Assembly (NCBI GenBank): GCA_044358925.1
Contig: JBIKNC010000240.1
Span: 1 to 6,512 of the forward strand
Source of the DNA: Rohdeia sp044358925
Lineage (GTDB): Bacteria > Planctomycetota > UBA1135 > GCA-002686595
Length of the DNA: 6,512 nucleotides
Reading direction: 5' to 3'
Program-made: the position numbers and the translations under genes
The notes under the pieces: generated by a model
Seen by the model: the letters and a program-made list of their open reading frames with translations, nothing else
What the model was told of the DNA's origin: nothing
Database searches by the model: none
Part shown: positions 1 to 5,942 of the stretch, piece after piece
How positions within the stretch are numbered: position 1 is the first letter of the stretch
Layout: every line of letters begins with the position of its first letter

Positions 1-64
1 GGAGTGCGGAATGAGGGGGGATTTTGTCGCGGCACCGTACCGCCCCCTGCCGCCGCCGTACGCG
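1..64. other. Sequence downstream of miaB, no gene seen
   Basis: This stretch follows the miaB stop codon in the direction of miaB transcription. It holds a 6-base inverted repeat (AGGGGG at 14-19, CCCCCT at 43-48) separated by 23 bases. On the miaB strand no U-run follows the second arm, so it is not a standard intrinsic terminator. I see no coding sequence here, although a gene ending or starting just outside the window cannot be excluded. Confidence 0.4.
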
Positions 65-1516
65 TCAACCCTCGAGCGACCCGTGCATGCCGAACGGGCT
101 CGCCTCGCCGATCGTGACCTTCACGCGCGAGCCGATCGCACTCGCCAAGTCACCCTTCGTCTTCGGCCATTCGAACGACACGGGCAGATTGTGCAGGCTC
201 CTGCCCTGCAACGTGCCCGGGTGCCTCTCGCTCTCGCGCTCCACGAACACCTCGAGCGTGCTGCCGACCTTCGTGCTGTGGCGCTGGAACTGCACGCGTT
301 CGCTGCAACGCAACAGGCGCGCGTTGCGCTCCTTCTTCACGGCTTCGGGCACGTCGTCGACCAAGTCCGCGGCCTTCGTGCCGGGGCGCGGGTCGTACTT
401 GAACACGTAGTTCAGCGCGAAACCGACCTCTTCGAGCAGCGCCTCGGAGGCCGCGAAGTCCGCATCGCTCTCGCCGGGGAAGCCGACGATCCAGTCGGAG
501 CCCAACTCGATGTCCGGCACGATCTCGCGCAGGAGCGCGATGCGCCGCCGATACAGATCCACGGTGTAGCCGCGCTTCATCGCGCGCAGCACGTCGTCGC
601 TGCCCGACTGTGCCGGCAGCGGCAGGAAACGGTCGGCCTTGTCGCAATCGCGCAGCGCTTCCGCGAGCGCCGTCGTCACGTACGCCGGGTGCAGCGTGAT
701 GAAGCGCAGGCGTTCGAGGCCGCGCACTTCCTGCAACGCGTACACGAGATCGGCGAGCGACGGCCGGCCCTGACGGCCGCGCATGAACGGCTCGCCGACG
801 CCCGGTTTCTCGAGGTCCTCGCCGTAGCTGTTGACCGTCTGTCCCAGCAGCGTGATCACCTTCGCGCCCGAGTCGACCATCCACTTGGCTTCGTCGACGA
901 GCGCTTGGATCGGCAGCGAACGCACGCGGCCGCGCGTGCTCGGCACGATGCAGTAGGTGCAGTTGAGGTCGCAGCCGCGCATCACGGCCAGGAATCCGCT
1001 CTGCCCGCCCGTGTACGGCTCGCCGCGCCGATCGACCACGACGTCCTCGTCCATCGCGACGTCGAGCAAAGGCTCGGCGCGCGCACCGTCGGACTCGCGC
1101 CGCTCGAAGACTTCGTCGACGAGCTTCGGCAGGTGTTGGAAGCGGCGCGTGCCGACCACGAGGTCGACGTGGCCCGCGCGCGCGAAGATCTCGTCCTGCG
1201 CGCGCTGCGCCATGCAGCCCATGACGCCGACGACGAGATCGGGACGCTCGCGCTTCGTGCGTTTGAGTTCGCCGAGCCACGAGTACACACGCTCTTCCGC
1301 GTGGTCGCGCACCGAACACGTGTTGAAGAGCACGACGTCGGCCTGTGCGAGGTCCTCGGTCACGTGGTACCCGGCCGCCGCGAAACGCCCCTCGACGAGG
1401 GACGAGTCGTACTTGTTCATCTGGCAGCCGAACGTCACGACGTGCACGCGCCGACCGAGTCGGTCGGGCGTCGCGAAGGGTTCGCGCGCCTTGGAGAGAT
1501 GGCGGCTGGTGGTCAT
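65..1516 (-). CDS. miaB: tRNA-2-methylthio-N6-dimethylallyladenosine synthase MiaB
   Basis: A radical-SAM methylthiotransferase that adds the methylthio group to i6A at position 37 of tRNAs reading UNN codons, giving ms2i6A; cytoplasmic. With the ATG at 1516 the protein has 483 residues, near the usual 440-480. An N-terminal UPF0004-type domain carries three cluster cysteines: C31 (TFGCQMNKYDS), C67 (NTCSVR) and C101 (GVMGCMAQR). The radical-SAM motif CDLNCTYC gives C182, C186 and C189 for the second 4Fe-4S cluster. The MiaB-typical stretch LLGQTVNSY follows, with Thr where Asn is usual. Residues from about 414 to the end look like the TRAM RNA-binding domain. These features favour MiaB over RimO or MtaB. 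The frame stays open upstream to a GTG at 1636, which would add 40 Ala/Pro/Arg-rich residues that do not resemble the family, so I prefer 1516; no good Shine-Dalgarno supports either start. The pterin-synthase homolog lies upstream on the same strand, 150 bases away. Confidence 0.93.
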   Translation of the reverse strand: MTTSRHLSKAREPFATPDRLGRRVHVVTFGCQMNKYDSSLVEGRFAAAGYHVTEDLAQADVVLFNTCSVRDHAEERVYSWLGELKRTKRERPDLVVGVMGCMAQRAQDEIFARAGHVDLVVGTRRFQHLPKLVDEVFERRESDGARAEPLLDVAMDEDVVVDRRGEPYTGGQSGFLAVMRGCDLNCTYCIVPSTRGRVRSLPIQALVDEAKWMVDSGAKVITLLGQTVNSYGEDLEKPGVGEPFMRGRQGRPSLADLVYALQEVRGLERLRFITLHPAYVTTALAEALRDCDKADRFLPLPAQSGSDDVLRAMKRGYTVDLYRRRIALLREIVPDIELGSDWIVGFPGESDADFAASEALLEEVGFALNYVFKYDPRPGTKAADLVDDVPEAVKKERNARLLRCSERVQFQRHSTKVGSTLEVFVERESERHPGTLQGRSLHNLPVSFEWPKTKGDLASAIGSRVKVTIGEASPFGMHGSLEG

Positions 1517-1666
1517 CGTGCGGACGCGTGGGAGCTTGGGCCTCGGCGCTCGGGCCTCAGCTTTCGGGGCCGGGGCCGACGGCGGCGAAACGGGCGCGAG
1601 ATTCTGACGGGCCGCGCTCGATCGCGACAGCCCCACACGGCCGCAGGCTCGACTTCGCGCGCCCGT

Positions 1667-2194
1667 TCAGCCCTTCGAAGCCCGGTAGATGCCGCGCTGA
1701 CCCGGTGTCTCCTCGACCTTGACCTCGAGGCCGCGGATCTCGACCTTCGGGAAGCGCTCGGCCAGGCGCCGCGCCAGCTCGCGCCCGATCCAGGTCGCGA
1801 AGTTCTCGGCGCTCGTGTTGTTGACGGGCAGCACGATCACGTCGGCCTTCGGCGCGCGGTAGAGCCGATCGGCGTAGCGCACCTCGACGTGGGGTGCGAA
1901 GCCCGCTTCGGGCGGCAGGTCGCGCACGACGAGTTCGCGGTGCAGGCCGGGCAGGAGCCAGTGCTCGTCCAGCTCGTCGCACAACGCGCGCACGACCGGC
2001 TTGATCTCGATGAAGTCGAGCACGAGGCCGTGGGCGTCGAGCGAGGCGTCGACCTCGACGTACACGCGGTAGTTGTGCCCGTGGAGCCGCTCGGCCGTCC
2101 CGTCCGCGAAGATCAGGAAGTGCGCGGCCGAGAACTTCAGGTACTCCTTGTCGACCTCGATCGACCAGGCTTCGTGGACGGGTGACTGCGCCAT
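1667..2194 (-). CDS. 6-pyruvoyl-tetrahydropterin synthase / QueD-family protein with atypical active site
   Basis: A 175-residue member of the PTPS/QueD family, which converts dihydroneopterin triphosphate to 6-carboxytetrahydropterin (queuosine and deazapurine pathway) or 6-pyruvoyl-tetrahydropterin. Family marks are FSAAHFL (H25) and LHGHNY (H38, H40), the three zinc-binding histidines; VLDFIEIK (57-64); the NNTSAEN segment (125-131); and a C-terminal VEETPGQRGIY with the conserved Glu (E162). It is longer than E. coli QueD (about 120 residues) because of an insert around 84-118 that I recall from a bacterial subgroup of the family. Two catalytic positions are odd: the cysteine four residues before HGH is Ala (A34, in TAERLHGH), and the usual Asp-His pair reads LDEHW (D76, E77, H78). 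The only cysteine is C72. Fold and metal site are therefore secure, the exact reaction is not, and I give no symbol. The ATG at 2194 is the natural start. miaB follows on the same strand, so co-transcription is plausible. Confidence 0.85.
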   Translation of the reverse strand: MAQSPVHEAWSIEVDKEYLKFSAAHFLIFADGTAERLHGHNYRVYVEVDASLDAHGLVLDFIEIKPVVRALCDELDEHWLLPGLHRELVVRDLPPEAGFAPHVEVRYADRLYRAPKADVIVLPVNNTSAENFATWIGRELARRLAERFPKVEIRGLEVKVEETPGQRGIYRASKG

Positions 2195-2274
2195 GGGTGC
2201 CGCTCGGGAACGGAGCGAGCATCGCCCGCGTCCTCGCTGCGTGCAAGTTCGCTCGCCGGTTACCTTCGGACGCG
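2195..2274. promoter_or_regulatory. Divergent intergenic region (pterin-synthase homolog / FkbM methyltransferase)
   Basis: These 80 bases separate two divergent start codons, so promoters for both transcription units should lie here or just inside the flanking genes. I could not find convincing -35/-10 boxes on either strand or a clear Shine-Dalgarno sequence before either start. A loose inverted repeat, GCTCG and CGAGC around a short spacer, lies near the left end but is weak for this base composition. Confidence 0.35.
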
Positions 2275-3111
2275 ATGGAGCTGCGATCGAAGACCGTGCG
2301 GGTGCCGGGCCGAGACCTCGAATTCGAGGTCGTCGAAGGCGACGCGATCATCGGCCCCGCGATCGAACGGGGCGGCTGGGAGGAACACGAGTCGCGCCTG
2401 TTCGACGCGCACGTGCGGCCTGGCTGCCGCGTGCTGGACCTCGGCGCCAACGTCGGCTGGTTCGCCGTGCGCGGCGTCCTCGCGGGCGCCGAGGTGCACG
2501 CGTTCGAGCCCGTGCCCGCGCTGTGTGCGATCGCGCGCCGCAACGTCGAGCGCGCCATGAAGAAAGGACCGGGCAAGGCCGTCGTGCACCAGTGCGCGGC
2601 GGGCGCGGCGAGTGGGCGCGCGACGATCGTGCTCGCACCGAAGAACCACGGCGACAACCGCGTGGTCGACGCCGGCGCGAAGAAACCGGCCGACATGGCG
2701 AACGCCGAGTCGATCGAGATCGAGGTGCGGCCGGTCGACGAGCTCGTGAAAGGCCCGGTGCGTGTGCTGAAGATCGACACGCAGGGCTCGGAGTGGCTCG
2801 CGTTGCAGGGCGCGAAGGAACTCCTGCGTGCGAGCCCGCAGCTCGCGCTCCTGATCGAGTTCTGGCCGTATGCGCTGCGCGGCTGCCAGCCGAAGGACCT
2901 TCTCGACTACTTGGCGCGCGAGGGCTTCACGCTCGGCAAGGCCACCGCCGCCCCCTACCCGATGACCACCGCGCGCATCCTCGCCCAGGCGCTGGCGCGC
3001 GACCCGGTGAAGGGCGGCCTCGACCTGTACGGCACGCGCGGGTTGCCCTTCCACGTGGGCTCGCTCGTGAACCGCGCGCAGAGTGTCTGGCGCTCGCTCA
3101 AGGAGGCGTGA
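2275..3111 (+). CDS. FkbM-family SAM-dependent methyltransferase
   Basis: A 278-residue class I methyltransferase of the FkbM (Methyltransf_21) type. FkbM relatives methylate hydroxyls on polyketides, sugars and glycolipids; this one's substrate cannot be told from sequence. The SAM-binding motif I is VLDLGANVGWFA (residues 53-64), followed by VHAFEPVP (74-81), whose Glu would hold the ribose. The FkbM signature LKIDTQGSEW spans 165-174, and a late strand reads LLIEFWPY near 192-198. There is no signal peptide or membrane segment, so it should be cytoplasmic. The frame is open upstream to a GTG at 2182, but that would overlap the divergent gene and add unremarkable residues, so I chose the ATG at 2275. 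The last codons contain the Shine-Dalgarno sequence of the AraC-type regulator that begins 2 bases after the stop, so the two are probably expressed together. No glycosyltransferase or polyketide gene is nearby to suggest a pathway. Confidence 0.88.
   Translation: MELRSKTVRVPGRDLEFEVVEGDAIIGPAIERGGWEEHESRLFDAHVRPGCRVLDLGANVGWFAVRGVLAGAEVHAFEPVPALCAIARRNVERAMKKGPGKAVVHQCAAGAASGRATIVLAPKNHGDNRVVDAGAKKPADMANAESIEIEVRPVDELVKGPVRVLKIDTQGSEWLALQGAKELLRASPQLALLIEFWPYALRGCQPKDLLDYLAREGFTLGKATAAPYPMTTARILAQALARDPVKGGLDLYGTRGLPFHVGSLVNRAQSVWRSLKEA
3101..3106 (+). promoter_or_regulatory. Shine-Dalgarno sequence for the AraC-family gene
   Basis: AGGAGG is a full-consensus ribosome binding site lying within the last codons of the methyltransferase gene. 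It stands 7 bases before the GTG at 3114 but only 1 base before the in-frame GTG at 3108, which decides in favour of 3114. It is the only strong Shine-Dalgarno I see at a gene start in the window. Confidence 0.75.
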
Positions 3112-3113
3112 GT

Positions 3114-4157
3114 GTGTCGGAGGGGCGTCGTGGTTCGTCTGCGGAGCGTGACTACGTCAGTGCGAGCTTCGTGCGCGACATCGCCGTCGCCGTCGCGTCC
3201 AGCGGCGTCGAAGTCGCGGAACTTCTGACGTCGGCCGGTCTCACGATCTCCGACCTGGCCGACCTCGACGCCGTGGTCCCCGGTCGAGCTGCCGAACGTC
3301 TGTGGGCGGCTGCGGTGCGCGCGACCGGCGATCCGCACCTCGGCCTCGCGCTCGGTCGCGCCGCGAAACTCGACTCGTTGGGACTCCTGGGTCAGGTGCT
3401 GCGGCACTCGCCGCATTTCCGCGGGGCGATCGAACGGCTCTCGAACCACGCGCGCCTCCTGATCAGCGCGGTCTCGTTCGAGATCGAGGCCGAGTCGCGG
3501 ACGACGAGCGCGATTCGCATCGTCGTCGAGCCGCACGATCACTACGTGAGGCGCGCGCCGCGCCAGCCCATCGAATGCACGGCGGCGTCCGTGGTGGCGC
3601 TCGGCCGACAACTCGTGGGTCGAGAACTGCCGATCGAACGCGTCGACTTCAGGCACGACGAACCGCCTTCGTCCGAGGCGTACCGAACGACGTTCGACGG
3701 GCCGGTCCGATTCGGTCGAGCGGACGATCGCGTCGTCGTCCCGACCGACGTTCTCGATCTGCCGGTGCTCCTCGCCCACGCGCCTTCGCTCGAGGCGGCG
3801 GAGAAGCGAGTGACCGACAGACTGCACGCGCGCGGATCACCTCTCACGGTGGTCGATGCGGCACGTCGCGCGATCGCGGCGCTCTCGCGCGGTCACGCGC
3901 CGACGATCGAGGAGACGGCGGAGAAGCTCGCGACCAGCGTGCGGTCCCTGCAACGCGCCCTCTTTGAATCGGGCACGACGTTCCGCCGCTTGGGCGACGA
4001 AGTGCGGCGCGAACTGGCACTCGAACATCTCGAGACGCGCGACACGACGGTCGCGCAAGTCGCGTTGCTCTTGGGCTTCTCCGACGCGCGCTCCTTCCAT
4101 CGCACGTTCAAACGCTGGACGGGCCGGACGCCGCGTGGCCGGGCCGAACCGGGCTGA
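3114..4157 (+). CDS. AraC-family transcriptional regulator with Arabinose_bd-type N-terminal domain
   Basis: A 347-residue DNA-binding regulator. Residues from about 20 to 205 resemble the ligand-sensing 'Arabinose_bd' domain found in OruR/ArgR-like AraC proteins; typical pieces are DPHLGLALG, LGLLGQVLRHSP and FRGAIERL. The C-terminal AraC domain has two helix-turn-helix units: the first around 264-290 (TIEETAEKLATSVRSLQRAL) and the second around 312-335, ending in the family signature GFSDARSFHRTFKRWTGRTP (321-340). The length is usual for this subfamily. The start is a GTG 7 bases after AGGAGG. It lies 2 bases downstream of the FkbM gene and is probably translated from the same message. Its 3' end overlaps the convergent membrane-protein gene by 50 bases. 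The ligand and targets are unknown; control of the methyltransferase or of the neighbouring membrane/lipoprotein operon is possible but only inference. Confidence 0.92.
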   Translation: MSEGRRGSSAERDYVSASFVRDIAVAVASSGVEVAELLTSAGLTISDLADLDAVVPGRAAERLWAAAVRATGDPHLGLALGRAAKLDSLGLLGQVLRHSPHFRGAIERLSNHARLLISAVSFEIEAESRTTSAIRIVVEPHDHYVRRAPRQPIECTAASVVALGRQLVGRELPIERVDFRHDEPPSSEAYRTTFDGPVRFGRADDRVVVPTDVLDLPVLLAHAPSLEAAEKRVTDRLHARGSPLTVVDAARRAIAALSRGHAPTIEETAEKLATSVRSLQRALFESGTTFRRLGDEVRRELALEHLETRDTTVAQVALLLGFSDARSFHRTFKRWTGRTPRGRAEPG

Positions 4158-4896
4158 CGCCGCCTCGACGCCGGAGCAGCACCAGTCCGAGCGCGGCGAG
4201 CCACAGCGACCACGCCGCGAAACCGATCGGAGTCGCCAGCGCGAACGGGCCGGACGAGAAGGGCACGACCGTCGTGAAGGCCTCGTGCAATCCGGCCACG
4301 AGCAGCAGGGACACGGCGACGCCGCTCGGTGCGAGCGCGCGTTCGAACCCGCGAGCGTGAACGAACCGGCGTGCGACGACGAACGTCCACGCAGCCATCG
4401 CGAGTTGGCCGAGGTGCTCGCCGACGGCCACGCCGCCGAACTGATGGACCGCATCGAAGACGACGTACACGGCTTCGAGATCGCCGCCCTCGGCGGCGAG
4501 TGCAGCTCGATGCTCGGAGAGCACCGGAACGACGAACACCCAGCGCGAGAGCCCGACGGCTTGGAGCGTGCCGGCCAACACGCCGACCACGAGTCCGAAG
4601 CTGGTCCTTCCGTGCTGCAGCGGCTCCGTCTCCGTTGCACGATCGACGAGGCAGACGACGGGAACGAAGGCCGCGGCGACGGCGACGTACAGATACCAGG
4701 TCGCGATCAACGTCGTTCCGCCGGCGCGAAAGCGCGAGAGTGTCTCGTCGGCGCCGAGGCGCAGGACGTCGGGATAGTCGAACGTCGCGGCGAGCACGCC
4801 GAACGGCACGTTCATCACGACGGCGAGCAGCAGCGCCGCGCTTCCCGCTCGCCGAGACATGCGCGCATCGGCCGCCGATGTCGCGCGGTCGTTCAC
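4108..4896 (-). CDS. DUF4386-like multi-pass membrane protein
   Basis: A 262-residue integral membrane protein of unknown function. I count about six hydrophobic segments, near residues 17-36, 62-84, 100-123, 155-175, 189-211 and 219-241. The pattern FRAGGTTLIATWY, a central QAVGLSRWVFVVPVL and the later VFDAVHQFGGVAVGEHLG match what I recall of DUF4386-type proteins. The chosen start is the GTG at 4896, because it overlaps the stop of the upstream lipoprotein gene in a GTGA arrangement, a common sign of translational coupling; an in-frame ATG at 4860 is a workable alternative that keeps all membrane segments. The last 16 residues, a Pro/Ser/Gly-rich tail after the final membrane segment, are encoded by DNA that also encodes the end of the AraC regulator on the other strand. 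No enzymatic motif is apparent. Confidence 0.83.
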   Translation of the reverse strand: MNDRATSAADARMSRRAGSAALLLAVVMNVPFGVLAATFDYPDVLRLGADETLSRFRAGGTTLIATWYLYVAVAAAFVPVVCLVDRATETEPLQHGRTSFGLVVGVLAGTLQAVGLSRWVFVVPVLSEHRAALAAEGGDLEAVYVVFDAVHQFGGVAVGEHLGQLAMAAWTFVVARRFVHARGFERALAPSGVAVSLLLVAGLHEAFTTVVPFSSGPFALATPIGFAAWSLWLAALGLVLLRRRGGVSPVRPGHAASGPSSV

Positions 4897-5540
4897 GGCC
4901 GACCTTCGATGCGCTGCGCCAGTTCGATCCGTGCGGCGACGTGCTGCGCGACGTCGTTCGCCGCCTTCGCGAGTCCGTCGCGTGCGAACGCGCTGCGCCC
5001 GAAACCGCGCCAGAAGCGCCACACCGAACCCGTGCGCGTGATCGACGAACGGTGCAGCACGTTGAGCTCGTGATCGACGATCTCGAGTTCGACGCACGCG
5101 CCGCCGTTGTCGAACGGAAACCCGGTGAGGAGGAAGGTGAACCCGTTGAGGACGGGCTCGGCCCGGTCCACCGCCGTGATGGCGGCGCGCACGCGGACGG
5201 TGTTCGGAGCTTGGGAGGGCACTTCGGGAAGCGCCTCTGCGAGCGCGCGCCGGAGTCGATCTTCGAAGTGCGCGACGAGCAGCTCGGCATCTTCACCGGC
5301 GTGCGGTTCGGCTTCCGGCAGCAGGAGGACCGGCTCGAGGACGAAGCCGGTGACACCGCGCCAACGCTCGAATTCGTCGGTGGACGACAGCCAGTTCTCG
5401 TCGCCGCACTCGGGCGACAGCGTGGAGTCGTCGGTGAGGAATCCGCTGCGTGTCGGTTCGAGGCCGGTGCACGAAGACAGCACGGCGACGAGTGAGGCGA
5501 GAACGAGTCCGAGGCGGGAGCGACTGTCGAGGAGCGTCAT
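4893..5540 (-). CDS. DUF3313-like lipoprotein
   Basis: A 215-residue predicted lipoprotein. The N-terminus has Arg residues, a hydrophobic core (LGLVLASLVAVL) and a lipobox LSSC, giving lipidated C24 after SpII cleavage. The +2 residue is Thr, so the Asp retention signal is absent and outer-membrane localisation is the simplest expectation. The mature part starts with a SGFL-(T)D-D-S-x-L stretch (32-41) and later has VRVRAAITAVDRAEPVLN and GGACVELEIVD. This layout matches my memory of DUF3313 lipoproteins, whose function is unknown. The ATG at 5540 places the signal peptide correctly; the frame is open further upstream, but that sequence is Arg-rich and would bury the signal peptide. Its stop overlaps the start of the DUF4386-like membrane protein by 4 bases, so the two are probably made together and may act together in the envelope. 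Confidence 0.83.
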   Translation of the reverse strand: MTLLDSRSRLGLVLASLVAVLSSCTGLEPTRSGFLTDDSTLSPECGDENWLSSTDEFERWRGVTGFVLEPVLLLPEAEPHAGEDAELLVAHFEDRLRRALAEALPEVPSQAPNTVRVRAAITAVDRAEPVLNGFTFLLTGFPFDNGGACVELEIVDHELNVLHRSSITRTGSVWRFWRGFGRSAFARDGLAKAANDVAQHVAARIELAQRIEGRP

Positions 5541-5942
5541 GGGTGCGGTGGAACTTGAGCGGGTCCGAGATGGACGGGAGCATCGCCAGTTGCCGTCACG
5601 GGCGCAGTGACCGCCTGCGCCGATGGAGTGGCACCTCGCGCCAATCGCTCGCCGAGTCCTCGGGGCTCCGCGCGGCCCGCTCCTCGTCGCTCTGCGGATC
5701 GCTCGGAGCCGGACGCGGCCCGGCTTCGTGAACCCGCCCCGCTGGGACCTCTCGTGCCGGAAAGTCGCCCGGCGGAGTGTCGAATCCGAGCGCGGCGCCA
5801 GCTCTCGCGCGAAGAACTGATCGAGGGAACGTGGTCGGACCAAAAACAGTCGCAACACTCGGCCCCCCGAAACGCCGCCGACGCTCCCGCGAGGGGCTCG
5901 GCCTCGGAGCACGGCCGTTCACCCGGGTTCGAACACGACGAC
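5541..5942. other. 402-base divergent intergenic region, no convincing gene
   Basis: This region lies between the divergent starts of the lipoprotein gene and the right-edge membrane-protein gene, and promoters for both should lie in it. It is open in several frames, but the translations are Arg/Ser/Pro/Ala-rich and codons end in A or T clearly more often than in the confident genes. One minus-strand frame (5944 to 5537) ends in an ATGA overlap with the lipoprotein start. The plus-strand frame of the next gene is also open back to 5559. A short inverted repeat (GTCAC at 5595-5599, GTGAC at 5607-5611) and an A-rich spot at 5841-5848 after GGAAC at 5826-5830 are the only possible control elements I noticed, both weak. 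Confidence 0.5.

Noticed and set aside
14..48. AGGGGG/CCCCCT hairpin as a miaB terminator
   Set aside because: The stem is only 6 base pairs with a 23-base loop, and no U-run follows on the miaB strand.
11..2185. A 724-codon plus-strand open frame opposite miaB and the pterin-synthase homolog
   Set aside because: It is antisense to two genes with clear family motifs and translates to Arg/Ala/His-rich sequence without a domain. Long antisense open frames are expected at this GC content.
2073..3113. Upstream extension of the AraC frame, open for about 1 kb
   Set aside because: This part overlaps the FkbM gene in another frame and is Arg/Pro/Gly-rich. The AraC domain and a well-spaced Shine-Dalgarno support the start at 3114.
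3893..5356. A 487-codon minus-strand open frame, and a plus-strand frame at 3856-5073
   Set aside because: Both run across the AraC, DUF4386-like and lipoprotein genes in other frames and translate to Arg/Ser-rich sequence with no motif.
5826..5851. GGAAC followed 18 bases later by GTC, resembling an ECF sigma promoter
   Set aside because: Only the short core bases match and no downstream evidence supports it; such a match is likely by chance.
5921..5940. GGGTTCGAAC, resembling a tRNA T-loop
   Set aside because: The flanking bases do not pair as a T-stem on either strand, and no acceptor or anticodon arm is present.
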